NCBI RefSeq assembly: GCF_000621785.1 | Contig: NZ_KK211348.1 | Span: 69,494-133,493, forward strand | DNA from: Ruminococcus flavefaciens ND2009 | GTDB taxonomy: Bacteria > Bacillota > Clostridia > Oscillospirales > Ruminococcaceae | Length of the DNA stretch: 64,000 bases | Reading direction: 5' to 3' | Shown here: piece by piece, positions 43,858-52,044 of the stretch | Position numbering within the stretch: position 1 is the stretch's first letter | Layout of the letters: each line of letters opens with the position of its first letter | Translations under genes and position numbers: made by a program | Notes under the pieces: model-generated | Database searches by the model: none | Seen by the model: the letters and a program-made list of their open reading frames with translations, nothing else | What the model was told of the DNA's origin: nothing

Positions 43858-44562
43858 ATGAAAAATATGATTACTATTATCGCCGCTATGGGCATTATGC
43901 TTTCAGCCGCTCCCGTAAACGCTTTCTGCGCAGCAGACACAGCTGCTGCTTCTGTAACAGCAGAGGCTGACACAATTGACATCATGTCTTTCGCAGGCAA
44001 GTGGACACATCAGGTATCAAAGGGAAACACCACAGTTGACATGAGCGCAGCGAACATCGGCACTATGGAAATAAATGCTGACGCTTCATATAAGTACACA
44101 GACGCAGAGGGCAGGACCTCTACAGGCACAGTAAAGCTTGGCAGCGAGAATATCGGCGGCACTGAGTTTACAGTTCTCAGCTTCTATGAGGGCGCAGAGC
44201 TTAAGTTCACTGCTTCCTATTCAGAGAGAAGACCCGATGTGCTCAGCCTCGGCAACGGCGGTCTGGCACAGTTTGCCCGCGATACAGCAATTTCCGTGGC
44301 TTACTCCCTGGGCGACATCAACAATGACAATGCTGTCAACGCAGTTGATGCTTCAAAGGTGCTTTCATACTACGCTATGACCTCCACAAACAAGGAAGGC
44401 GGCTTCACAGATGCTCAGAAAAAGGCAGCTGACGTAAACGGCGACGGCTATGTAAATTCCGTTGACGCTTCAAACATCCTTGCCTGCTACGCATACAATT
44501 CCACATCACACAGCAAGGTGCTCTCTTTTGAGGAGTACCGCACAGCAAGCACAAAGGCATAA
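43858..44562 (+). CDS. Small secreted protein: anti-sigma-type domain plus dockerin
   Basis: A 234-residue exported protein: signal peptide (about 1-25), a lipocalin-like beta domain (about 44-150; VDMSAANIGTMEI, LSLGNGGLAQFARD) homologous to the first ectodomain of the anti-sigma at 42312, and a C-terminal dockerin (about 155-225; GDINNDNAVNAVDASKVLSYY and DVNGDGYVNSVDASNILACYA). Start follows CAGGAGG. It lies behind the ECF promoter and is flanked by two sigma/anti-sigma modules. It may report on, or titrate, the signal sensed by the anti-sigma; inference. Confidence 0.88.
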   Translation: MKNMITIIAAMGIMLSAAPVNAFCAADTAAASVTAEADTIDIMSFAGKWTHQVSKGNTTVDMSAANIGTMEINADASYKYTDAEGRTSTGTVKLGSENIGGTEFTVLSFYEGAELKFTASYSERRPDVLSLGNGGLAQFARDTAISVAYSLGDINNDNAVNAVDASKVLSYYAMTSTNKEGGFTDAQKKAADVNGDGYVNSVDASNILACYAYNSTSHSKVLSFEEYRTASTKA

Positions 44563-44581
44563 GCTTACGTAAATAAAAACG

Positions 44582-44628
44582 CACCTCCGCAGAGTGGGAC
44601 TTAATTGTCCGCTGCGGAGGTGTTTTAC
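44582..44628 (+). terminator. Terminator between convergent genes
   Basis: CACCTCCGCAG (44582-44592) pairs with CTGCGGAGGTG (44612-44622), followed by TTTT. Confidence 0.85.
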
Positions 44629-44639
44629 TATATCATGTT

Positions 44640-45854
44640 TTATCCTATATTTTCGCTGTCGGGAGTTTCGTCAAGTATGCTGAGGTCGTAAGAAGCAGTC
44701 TCTTCAGTGTTGGGAGCACAGCTCGACAGACGCTCCTTGATGTAAGCGCCGTCCTCGGGAAGCTCTGCGTCCTCGTTGAACAGGAGAGTATCCACTGAGT
44801 ATTCCTCGGTGTATTCTCCCTGAGTATCCTTGAACCAGAGAATTAAGCCTGTCTCGTTATCCACGAGAATGTCCAGCTGTACCTCATCAACATACTCCTC
44901 GTCAAAAATGCGTACTCCGCCTCGTCCCATTTTTTGCTCATATTCTGTCACACTGGGGCAGAAAAGGCGGGCTGAGGTGCAGTCTCTGCCGAGGAAGGTG
45001 GCTCCTCCGCTTATCTCCTGTATCTCATATTTGCCCGTATTTATCTCCTCGAGAACGACCTCGGAATAGAAATTGCAGGGGCTTGCGAAAACATTGGGCG
45101 TATCGAACACGCTGTCCTTGCGGTCTGTTACCTCATACTGATCTATAAAGTTTTTGTCGCTGCTTCCGTATACACAGATATACAGATCCTTGTACATGAA
45201 CATTTCGTTTGAGGTATAGATGCTCTCGACGTTGTCAAGGTCTATTCCCCAGTCAGCGAGATCTTCATCGCTGAAGTTCTTGTAATATTCGGCATTATGG
45301 CTCCATTTCTTCACCATGGACTCGTTTCCTGTGACCATATCCCTCTTGGCAAGGCCTCGTTCTGTTGACACTCCGTTTTCGCTGACCATGGTGTAGCCTA
45401 TATTGAGCTGCTGATAATCGTCATAGGAGCGGCTGTTCAGCAGTTCAAGGAGCTGTTCCTCTGTAGGTACCCCGGGCTCTGTGGTCTGCTCCTCTGTGGT
45501 GGGAGCAGCTGTTGTTTCGGCAGTTGCCTCAGTCTCCTCAATGACATCGGAGGAGGGCTCAGCTGTGAAATTATTATTTCTGCCGCGGAGCAGGTAACCT
45601 CCGCCCACTGCCGCACCTGCTGCGAGCACCAAGGCTGCCGCAGCGGATATGACCTTGAGATATATCCTTGGACGGTATGCCTCAACGCCGCTGACGTCAA
45701 TGTCCTCTGAGGTGTGTCCGCCCTCCACACGGCGCTCTATCTCGTTGAAAATGCGGTCACGCTGTTTCTTATCTCCCACAGGATAGCGGGAGGCTATCCT
45801 CTCGGCGTCCTCATCGCTTAAATTGCCGAAAAGCTTGTCTGTATCCTTTTTCAT
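44640..45854 (-). CDS. Membrane anti-sigma-like protein (module 2)
   Basis: A 404-residue single-pass protein: cytoplasmic 1-65 (NLSDEDAERIASRYPVGDKK), membrane segment about 67-90 (VISAAAALVLAAGAAVGGGYLL), Thr/Glu-rich stalk, and an extracellular domain of about 270 residues with LDILVDNETGLILWFKDTQGEY, suggesting a LolA/RseB-like beta fold. It begins 13 bases after the sigma gene at 45868, so it is the probable anti-sigma factor of module 2. No shared domain with module 1 is seen outside the cell. Confidence 0.72.
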   Translation of the reverse strand: MKKDTDKLFGNLSDEDAERIASRYPVGDKKQRDRIFNEIERRVEGGHTSEDIDVSGVEAYRPRIYLKVISAAAALVLAAGAAVGGGYLLRGRNNNFTAEPSSDVIEETEATAETTAAPTTEEQTTEPGVPTEEQLLELLNSRSYDDYQQLNIGYTMVSENGVSTERGLAKRDMVTGNESMVKKWSHNAEYYKNFSDEDLADWGIDLDNVESIYTSNEMFMYKDLYICVYGSSDKNFIDQYEVTDRKDSVFDTPNVFASPCNFYSEVVLEEINTGKYEIQEISGGATFLGRDCTSARLFCPSVTEYEQKMGRGGVRIFDEEYVDEVQLDILVDNETGLILWFKDTQGEYTEEYSVDTLLFNEDAELPEDGAYIKERLSSCAPNTEETASYDLSILDETPDSENIG

Positions 45855-45867
45855 AACTATCTCTCCT

Positions 45868-46419
45868 TTAATAGAAGTCTCTGAGCAGGCTGCGGAGCTT
45901 CTTCATGGCTCTTGCACAGCGCATACGCACTGTTGCGGGCTTCATGTCCACCGTTCTGCCTATCTCATTTGCATTTTGTCCGTAGAAATATTTCTGTATT
46001 ATTATAGCGGAGTCAGGCTCGCCAAGCTCTTCTATCTTTTCGAGAAGAATCCTTGTCATTTCCGAGTTTTCGGCGTTCTGATCCACTCTTTCCTCAGAGC
46101 GGAGCTCACCAAGCTCTTCGCTGTCTATAGAGACGCACTTACCCGACCTTGACATAAGAGACCTCCGCATACTGATCGCCTTATGCTTGGCGACTGTGCC
46201 GACGAAAGGCTTCACAGAGCCCACAGTGCTGTCGTCCAGCTTGCTTATGACTGCGGTGAAGGTGTCTATCACACATTCCTCAATATCTTCACGGGAGCCG
46301 ATGCCCCTGAGGATATTCACAGATATTGCGCAGACGTAGCTGTAATATTCATCGAACAGGGCGCGGTGTCCATTTTGCGGTGACCGGTGCAGCAGTTCAA
46401 GTATTTCTGAGTCGTTCAT
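45868..46419 (-). CDS. ECF-like sigma-70 family sigma factor (module 2)
   Basis: A 183-residue paralogue of the module-1 sigma factor: EYYSYVCAISVNILRGIGSREDIEECVIDTF (region 2) and SAIIIQKYFYGQNANEIGRTVDMKPATVRMRCARAMKKLR (region 4). Start after GAAGGAGGAG. Unlike module 1 its gene has an apparent sigma-A promoter. Followed by its anti-sigma-like gene on the same strand. Confidence 0.88.
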   Translation of the reverse strand: MNDSEILELLHRSPQNGHRALFDEYYSYVCAISVNILRGIGSREDIEECVIDTFTAVISKLDDSTVGSVKPFVGTVAKHKAISMRRSLMSRSGKCVSIDSEELGELRSEERVDQNAENSEMTRILLEKIEELGEPDSAIIIQKYFYGQNANEIGRTVDMKPATVRMRCARAMKKLRSLLRDFY

Positions 46420-46451
46420 TGTGCTCCTCCTTCTTCGGCAGATCTGCTTTC

Positions 46452-46480
46452 ATTATACACATACGCAGGAGACATGGCAA
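46452..46480 (-). promoter_or_regulatory. Sigma-A promoter of module 2
   Basis: Minus strand: TTGCCA (plus 46475-46480), 17-base spacer, TATAAT (plus 46452-46457). Confidence 0.78.
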
Positions 46481-46507
46481 GTGCAACAGAAAATTTTGTC
46501 GGACATA

Positions 46508-46533
46508 AAAACAGCCGCTTAAAGCGGCTGTTC
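46508..46533 (-). terminator. Terminator of the LRR-dockerin gene
   Basis: A perfect palindromic hairpin, ACAGCCGCTTTAAGCGGCTGT on the minus strand (plus 46511-46531), followed by TTTTT. Confidence 0.88.
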
Positions 46534-46554
46534 CGGATAGTTATGATATTGTTA

Positions 46555-47688
46555 TCACTTTGCGATAAGAGCCTTTCTCATCATTACAAGGTCGAAAACG
46601 TCAAGCTGCTCGTCCTCGATGAAGTCGCCTGCCTTCCAGTTCTTGAGCTCTGTATCGGGAGCTCCCACGAGCCACTTGTTCATAAGCACCAGATCGGCAG
46701 TGTTGAACTCGCCGTTAGCGTCAACGTCGCCCTTGATCTCCTGGGGAGGAGCTACGTAGCTCTCGTCGAAGATGTACTTTGCGCTGTTCAGGAACTTGTC
46801 GTCAGAGGGCTTGTCAGCCTGGTTCCAGTCAGTCTGGGTGCCGTAAACTGTGATGGTAGCCTGTGAAGTAACATCGGAAAATGCCATGTAGTCGATCTTG
46901 GTCATCTTGCCTGATACCTTGAGATCGGTGAGCTTGTTGCAGTATGCAAAAGCCAGGCTGTCGATGAATGTGCAGGCTTTTGCGTCAACTGACCTCAGAT
47001 TTGAGCAGTAGAAGAATACATTGTCATTTATCTTTGTTACGCTTGAGGGAAATACAACGGAGGTAATGTCCTCGTTTCTCTCAAAAGCACCTGCGGAAAC
47101 GTACTTAACATCGTCAGGAACCACAACATCGCCCTTTGCGTTTGCACCGTCGATGAGGTTGCCGTTGATGATGACCAGATCACTCTTCTGGCGCTGTGCG
47201 TCCATCCAGGGAGTGTTATCGAATACCTTTGCGGACATCTCGATCATCTTATCGGGAAGATTTACCTCGGAAAGCTGCTTACACAGATCGAATGCGCGGA
47301 GATCGATGAACTCTACGCTGTCGGGAATGGTGACGGATTTAAGGTTTGCGCTCATGCTGAAGGCATACTTTCCGATGGTCTTGACTGAACCGGGGATAGT
47401 TATGCTTGAAATTGAGCTGCCGTTGAATGCGTAATCGCCGATGGCGGTTACGGGCAGACCTGAGATAGTCTCGGGTATTTCGATGGATGTTGCCTTGTAA
47501 TCGCTTCCTGTGATCTCAACGTGATCGTCGTACTTCTCATAAGTGAGACTTCCTGCTGTCTCGGCAGCATAGGCAGTCAGTGCAGCAGGTGCGATGGTGC
47601 TTCCCATTGCAGAGATCGGCATAACAGCTGACAGTGTTGCAGCTGCTGCAAGTGAAGCAGCCTTCAGTGCTATTCTCTTTGAATTCAT
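46555..47688 (-). CDS. Secreted LRR_5 (BspA-type) protein with dockerin
   Basis: A 377-residue protein: signal peptide (about 1-42), then LRR_5 repeats (about 60-290) of the type ISSITIPGSVKTIGKYAF, and a C-terminal dockerin (about 315-377: DVDANGEFNTADLVLMNKWL and EDEQLDVFDLVMMRKALIAK). It would be a cellulosome- or surface-attached binding protein. The dockerin is of the DVFDL type also seen in the proteins at 27127 and 59927 and in the pseudogene at 26879. Start after AGGAGGGG. Confidence 0.9.
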   Translation of the reverse strand: MNSKRIALKAASLAAAATLSAVMPISAMGSTIAPAALTAYAAETAGSLTYEKYDDHVEITGSDYKATSIEIPETISGLPVTAIGDYAFNGSSISSITIPGSVKTIGKYAFSMSANLKSVTIPDSVEFIDLRAFDLCKQLSEVNLPDKMIEMSAKVFDNTPWMDAQRQKSDLVIINGNLIDGANAKGDVVVPDDVKYVSAGAFERNEDITSVVFPSSVTKINDNVFFYCSNLRSVDAKACTFIDSLAFAYCNKLTDLKVSGKMTKIDYMAFSDVTSQATITVYGTQTDWNQADKPSDDKFLNSAKYIFDESYVAPPQEIKGDVDANGEFNTADLVLMNKWLVGAPDTELKNWKAGDFIEDEQLDVFDLVMMRKALIAK

Positions 47689-47760
47689 TATTAACCCCTC
47701 CTGTTAATATGATACATTTTATGCCTGCCTGTCGGGCAGACAGCTTAACCTGATGAAATA

Positions 47761-47815
47761 GGAGCTTTTTTCAGCTCCTGCATATTATTGTACCATATAT
47801 TGCAGAATAAGTCAA
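47761..47815 (-). promoter_or_regulatory. Promoter and leader hairpin of the LRR-dockerin gene
   Basis: Minus strand: TTGACT (plus 47810-47815), 17-base spacer, TACAAT (plus 47787-47792). The leader has a perfect hairpin GGAGCTgaaaaaAGCTCC (plus 47761-47778) without a T-run. The remaining stretch to 47991 shows no gene. Confidence 0.78.
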
Positions 47816-47991
47816 CAATATCCTAAAAAAGAGACGTTTCGTTAATAATAATTGTATAATAGGGGAACGCTAATACTACAAGTTAAAGAAAATGGCTGAT
47901 TACAGGGAAGTAACAGACGATATAATTACATTCGGGCACGGAACTGCTCCCGGGCAGCTGCCATATAACGGCAGGGGCATTACACCGGGGG

Positions 47992-49374
47992 TTATGCTTC
48001 GCCGGTCCCTTCCTCCGCGGAGACTTCTTCACGGGGCAGTCTGCGGAAGAACAACAAGGCAAAAATCACAAAAAACGGAACGGAAACGATCAGCGACAAA
48101 GGCTGAGCCTCCTGTATTCCTGCAAGACCTCTCAGGCGGGGGAGTATTATCAGCGCCGCAATGAAGAACAGTCCGTTTCTCAGGGAGGAGAGTATGCTTG
48201 CACCCAGCCGCTTTCCCGTGCTCTGGTAAAGCATTTCCACGACCATGCAGGGCGGCAGTGCCAGTGTTGCCAGTGCCTGGAGGCGGAGAGCTCTTGTGCC
48301 TATCCTTATTACCTCGGGATCGTCGCGGAACAGTCCTATGAGACTGCCCGAAAAGACAATGAGCACGGTGCAGCTCACAAGGATTATGCCCTCGGACATT
48401 AAACAGGCGAATTTAAAGCCCTTACGAAGCCGTGAGTACCTTTTTGCGCCGTAGCTGAAGGCGGACACCGGCTGGAATCCCTGTCCCACTCCGAGAGCTA
48501 CCGAGAAGGCGAAGAACGTTATCCTGGATACTATGCTCATTGCGGCAACGGCAGCATCTCCGTAGTCAGCGCAGCTGCTGTTGAGAAGTACTGTGGTGAT
48601 ACTGTTCAGAGCCTGTCTCAGCAGACTGGGAAAACCTGTTGCCATGATATTGAGTACCATGGCGGTCTTAATAAGCCGTGCATTGCCGAAGCTGAGCTTT
48701 GATTCGGTTTTTCCCGTCAGGAACATCCAGAGCAGTATTCCCCAGCTCACAAGCTGGCTGAGGGCAGTGGAGAGACCTGCACCGCTGATACCCATTTTCA
48801 GTCCGAACATAAGAATGGGATCGCCGACCATATTCAGTACGGCTCCCGACATCAGGCCTATCATTCCCAGAAATGCCTTGCCCTCATAGCGCAGTATATT
48901 GTTCATAGTGAGACATGAGCACATAAATGGCGCCGAAATGAGGATATATGAGATGTAGGTCTTGGCATAGGGCGCGATAGTATCGGTGCTCCCCAGCAGG
49001 TACACCACATCGTCCAGAAAGATGAAGCCGAAGATACATATCATCAGTCCGAACAGGAATGAGCCGAGAAAGCCTGCTGTTGCGTGAACAGAGGCGCTTT
49101 TTACGTCACGGTTGCCCAGAGCTCTTGAGAGGATACTGCCGGAGCCCTGTCCGAACATGAAGCCGAATGCCTGTATTATAGCCATAAATCCGAAAACAAT
49201 GCCCACTGCACCGCTGGCACTGGTGCCCAGCCTGCCCACAAATGCTGTGTCCACCAGATTGTAGATGTTGGTGACAAGCATCGAGATCACAGCAGGTACC
49301 GACAGCCCCAGAATAAGCCTTGGTATCGGGGTTAGCGTCATTTTTTCGTATTGGGAGTTTTTGCCTTGAGTCAT
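47992..49374 (-). CDS. MATE family multidrug/Na+ efflux protein
   Basis: A 460-residue transporter with twelve membrane segments in two six-helix bundles. Start region IPRLILGLSVPAVISMLVTNIYNLVDTAFVGRLGT is characteristic of the DinF/NorM-type MATE proteins; the second half repeats the pattern. It is monocistronic with its own promoter (49422-49450). It likely exports drugs or metabolites using a sodium or proton gradient; the substrate cannot be predicted. Confidence 0.93.
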   Translation of the reverse strand: MTQGKNSQYEKMTLTPIPRLILGLSVPAVISMLVTNIYNLVDTAFVGRLGTSASGAVGIVFGFMAIIQAFGFMFGQGSGSILSRALGNRDVKSASVHATAGFLGSFLFGLMICIFGFIFLDDVVYLLGSTDTIAPYAKTYISYILISAPFMCSCLTMNNILRYEGKAFLGMIGLMSGAVLNMVGDPILMFGLKMGISGAGLSTALSQLVSWGILLWMFLTGKTESKLSFGNARLIKTAMVLNIMATGFPSLLRQALNSITTVLLNSSCADYGDAAVAAMSIVSRITFFAFSVALGVGQGFQPVSAFSYGAKRYSRLRKGFKFACLMSEGIILVSCTVLIVFSGSLIGLFRDDPEVIRIGTRALRLQALATLALPPCMVVEMLYQSTGKRLGASILSSLRNGLFFIAALIILPRLRGLAGIQEAQPLSLIVSVPFFVIFALLFFRRLPREEVSAEEGTGEA

Positions 49375-49421
49375 ATTTCCATGGACCTTTCTTTCATTAG
49401 CCTTTTCATTAATCTGAATAT

Positions 49422-49450
49422 ATTATACCCCTGTGATCCGATTTTGTCAA
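49422..49450 (-). promoter_or_regulatory. Sigma-A promoter of the MATE gene
   Basis: Minus strand: TTGACA (plus 49445-49450), 17-base spacer, TATAAT (plus 49422-49427). Confidence 0.88.
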
Positions 49451-49484
49451 AGAGGGGAGCGCTTTGCCCCCCCGGGCTCTGAGG

Positions 49485-49513
49485 TTGACAAACAGGCGTC
49501 AGAGATGTATAAT
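49485..49513 (+). promoter_or_regulatory. Sigma-A promoter of the VOC gene
   Basis: TTGACA (49485-49490), 17-base spacer, TATAAT (49508-49513), 34 bases before the ATG at 49547. Confidence 0.88.
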
Positions 49514-49546
49514 ATGAGAAAAATCACTGAACTCGGGAGGTCTGGT

Positions 49547-49957
49547 ATGAGATTAGACGGCTTTGGGATATTTGTTGAAGATATGGGGAAAATGATACGC
49601 TTTTACAGGGACGTACTTGGCTTTGAGATAAAGGAGGCTGAGGATACCTCCAATGTTTATCTTGTGAAGGACGGAACTCTGTTCCTGATGTACGGCAGAA
49701 AGGACTTCGAGAAAATGACGAGCCGCAGATATGAATATATCAAGGGTCTGAACGGACATTACGAGATCGCGCTTTATGTTGATACCTTTGACGAGGTGGA
49801 CGCCGCCTTCAGGAAGGCTGTTGATAAGGGTGCAGTCCCTGTACTGGAGCCCGAGCTTGAGCCCTGGGGACAGAGGACCTGCTATATCGCCGATCCCGAA
49901 GGCAATCTCATAGAGATAGGCTCATGGGACAAGCCCTATGATAAAAAGGATATATAA
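49547..49957 (+). CDS. VOC (glyoxalase/bleomycin-resistance) family protein
   Basis: A 136-residue protein with the paired beta-alpha-beta-beta-beta fold: GFGIFVEDMGKMIRFYRDVLGFEI at the N-terminus and a C-terminal metal/substrate edge YIADPEGNLIEIGSW. The start at 49547 after GGGAGG is preferred; a longer frame from 49433 runs through the promoter. The adaptor scaffoldin gene begins 20 bases after its stop and may be co-transcribed. Substrate unknown. Confidence 0.88.
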   Translation: MRLDGFGIFVEDMGKMIRFYRDVLGFEIKEAEDTSNVYLVKDGTLFLMYGRKDFEKMTSRRYEYIKGLNGHYEIALYVDTFDEVDAAFRKAVDKGAVPVLEPELEPWGQRTCYIADPEGNLIEIGSWDKPYDKKDI

Positions 49958-49977
49958 GTCTGAACAGGAGATAGGAT

Positions 49978-51057
49978 ATGAAAAACAGTATATTCAAGCG
50001 CTTTGTATCGGTGGTGACGGGCATTGCGATCGTATTGTCGGTCTGCCATTATTTCATGGATAGCGCAAAAGATCATGCAGCTTTCACAGTAAGCGGTCAT
50101 GCTGCCGGGGAGAGCGGTGTATCGGATAATCCCTTTGACAAGCAGGACGACATGGAGGTGCCCTATGACAGAACACGCTGGGTGCAGCCCAATGAGTGGA
50201 ATACACCGAAGATCGATCCGAGGGACTATGAAGGCGGACTGATGATCTATTTTGATAAGATAGGACTTGAGCCCGAATATGGCCCAGGTAAGATCCAGAG
50301 GGTATATTGCAGTATTACAGGTGCAACAGAGCCTGTAGGCAAAATAAAGTTCCACATTTATTATGATACCCGACTTACTGTCAAGGAAAACTCAAAGGGC
50401 GAGGTGATAACCACAGGGAAGGGGCTGGACGGCTTCACAACAGGTTCAGCCAAGATCGAAGACGGACAGCTGGCTTTCTATGCCTATGGCGAGGATACGC
50501 TGCTAAGTAACAGCTGTTTGTTCACCATTGACTTCATAGTTCCCGAAGATGCGGAGCAGGGAGAGATGTACCCCATAGGCATGGCGTATACAGATGACGG
50601 GATAGTGGCTGACACCTTCATAAAAGACAAGCCTGACAACGCAGGAATGCTCCAGATGACCTATGCCTTCACCAGGGGCATCTATAACGGATATATCAAG
50701 ATAATTGGCGAGAAAAAAACTACTACTACCACCACTACGACGACCACCACAACAACCACTACTACAATCACTACCACAGCTCCTGTTGCGGCTGGCGTTT
50801 ACATACCCGGTGATGTGACAGGTGACGGTCTTATCAATGCGGTAGATGCTTCATCTGTGCTTGCGTATTATGCAATGACCTCCACCAATAAGGAGGGCGG
50901 ATACAACGATGAGCAGAAGGCGGCTGCCGACGTTGACAGCAATGGCAGGATCGACGCCGTGGACGCTTCAAATATCCTTTCCTACTATGCCTATACTTCC
51001 ACTGCAAAGGAAGATATTATTTCTTTGGAAGAATTCATGAAAAAGCGGCATGAATGA
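49978..51057 (+). CDS. ScaC-like adaptor: single cohesin-like domain, Thr linker, dockerin
   Basis: A 359-residue exported protein. After a signal peptide (1-30) and a spacer, residues about 107-245 read like a cohesin: VYCSITGATEPVGKIKFHIYY, LAFYAYGEDTLLSNSCLFTIDF, AEQGEMYPIGMAY. A 16-Thr run plus ITTT forms the linker (248-267), then a dockerin (about 277-347; GDVTGDGLINAVDASSVLAYY and DVDSNGRIDAVDASNILSYYA). One cohesin plus one dockerin is the layout of the R. flavefaciens adaptor ScaC, which changes the binding specificity of a scaffoldin site. The cohesin call rests on pattern, not on a profile search. Confidence 0.78.
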   Translation: MKNSIFKRFVSVVTGIAIVLSVCHYFMDSAKDHAAFTVSGHAAGESGVSDNPFDKQDDMEVPYDRTRWVQPNEWNTPKIDPRDYEGGLMIYFDKIGLEPEYGPGKIQRVYCSITGATEPVGKIKFHIYYDTRLTVKENSKGEVITTGKGLDGFTTGSAKIEDGQLAFYAYGEDTLLSNSCLFTIDFIVPEDAEQGEMYPIGMAYTDDGIVADTFIKDKPDNAGMLQMTYAFTRGIYNGYIKIIGEKKTTTTTTTTTTTTTTTTITTTAPVAAGVYIPGDVTGDGLINAVDASSVLAYYAMTSTNKEGGYNDEQKAAADVDSNGRIDAVDASNILSYYAYTSTAKEDIISLEEFMKKRHE

Positions 51058-51058
51058 T

Positions 51059-51090
51059 AAAAAGCTCCCTTAAAAAAGGGAGCTTTTCTG
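51059..51090. terminator. Terminator after the adaptor gene
   Basis: AAAGCTCCCTT pairs with AAGGGAGCTTT (51061-51086), followed by TTCTG. It lies between convergent genes. Confidence 0.88.
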
Positions 51091-51117
51091 TTTCAATGCC
51101 GTATTTAAAAGTATTTC

Positions 51118-51324
51118 CTATTTCCTGATGTGCTCAAAAAGATCTCCGGGCTGGCATTCCAGTGCTTCACAGATCGCGTTCATGGTCTCAAAGCGTATGC
51201 CCTTCATTTTTCCTGTTTTCAGATTGGAAAGGTTTACGTTTGTCATGCCTATTTTTTCGGCAAGCTCGTTGAGAGACATTTTTCTGTCAGCCATTATTTT
51301 ATCAAGTCTGATGATTATAGCCAT
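51118..51324 (-). CDS. XRE-family transcriptional regulator (YozG-like)
   Basis: A 68-residue Cro/CI-type helix-turn-helix protein: RKMSLNELAEKIGMTNVNLSNLKTGK and IRFETMNAICEALECQPGDLFEH. Such single-domain regulators are commonly paired with a DUF2975 membrane protein, as here. It follows the membrane protein gene by 11 bases and is probably autoregulatory through the repeat array at 51803-51905. Confidence 0.92.
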   Translation of the reverse strand: MAIIIRLDKIMADRKMSLNELAEKIGMTNVNLSNLKTGKMKGIRFETMNAICEALECQPGDLFEHIRK

Positions 51325-51335
51325 TGTATCTCCTT

Positions 51336-51788
51336 TTACGCGATCGTGTCGTTATCTTCCTGAAGGTCCCTGCCGTATACGAATATCTCGGATATTATGC
51401 CGACTATCACTCCAAGGAAAGCTATGATAAGGTTTTTTATATCAAAATTCATTGACAGGATAGTGCCGCTTTCTTCGGCATTGCTCAGGTTCGGCATAAG
51501 ACCTCCTGCCATAAGGATTATCGCCATAATACGGAGCCTGGTGATTATACCTGCTGAAAATGGTCTGCCTGTTTTTCTTATCTCAACAAGTATCATACTG
51601 AGGAGACCGAGTTCGGCGAATATGATGAAGAAGTAAACAGCATAGCTGATGTGCTGAGGGTCGTCGGTACTGAAAAAGCTGATGATCTGGCAAGCTGAAA
51701 AAACTATTGCAGCGGCGCAGAGAATGCAGGATATGACGGTGTCGGTAAAGGTGCGCTTTTTAAGTTTTGCAGACATGGAATAATTCAT
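51336..51788 (-). CDS. DUF2975 membrane protein
   Basis: A 150-residue protein with four membrane segments (for example SCILCAAAIVFSACQIISFF, AVYFFIIFAELGLLSMILV, IAFLGVIVGIISEIFVYG). DUF2975 proteins are regularly found beside a small XRE regulator, as here; the function of the pair is unknown. The gene is first in the two-gene operon. Start after AAAAAGGAG. Confidence 0.88.
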   Translation of the reverse strand: MNYSMSAKLKKRTFTDTVISCILCAAAIVFSACQIISFFSTDDPQHISYAVYFFIIFAELGLLSMILVEIRKTGRPFSAGIITRLRIMAIILMAGGLMPNLSNAEESGTILSMNFDIKNLIIAFLGVIVGIISEIFVYGRDLQEDNDTIA

Positions 51789-51802
51789 AGAAACATCTCC
51801 TT

Positions 51803-51905
51803 TTTAAAGTTTGAGTTTAAAAAATTAAAGTTTTTGTCGGCTGACACTTGTATTATAGCGCAGAAATTAAAGTGTGTCAATAATAATTTAAAGTGAAACT
51901 TTAAA
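51803..51905 (-). promoter_or_regulatory. Promoter and phased operator array of the XRE/DUF2975 operon
   Basis: Minus-strand promoter: TTGACA (plus 51875-51880), 17-base spacer, TATAAT (plus 51852-51857). Four copies of (A/T)TTAAAGT lie in the same orientation at 51803, 51824, 51866 and 51887, spaced 21, 42 and 21 bases, i.e. whole pairs of helical turns. The last, with ACTTTAAA at 51898, forms an inverted repeat. They are probable operators for the small XRE protein. Confidence 0.8.
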
Positions 51906-51965
51906 TTTGGCAGACTGTACAAGGAAAGAGAGATGTTTTTAGCAAAATTGCCTAAGCTCACATTG

Positions 51966-51998
51966 CAAAAAAAGCCGGAAAGCACATCGCTTCCCGGC
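51966..51998 (-). terminator. Terminator of the 1515-residue gene
   Basis: On the minus strand GCCGGGAAGC pairs with GCTTTCCGGC (one mismatch, plus 51974-51998), followed by seven T. Confidence 0.85.
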
Positions 51999-52044
51999 AG
52001 AGTATTATGTATAAAGATGATAATTCCTGTTCGGCGGATCAGTC

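Noticed and set aside
47892..48164. 90-codon plus-strand open frame next to the MATE gene
   Set aside because: Mostly antisense to the MATE gene, with no ribosome site or recognisable domain.
50719..50790. ACN tandem repeat, possible satellite or CRISPR-like
   Set aside because: It is the Thr-codon run of an inter-domain linker in frame; similar runs occur in the GH9, anti-sigma and transglutaminase-like genes.
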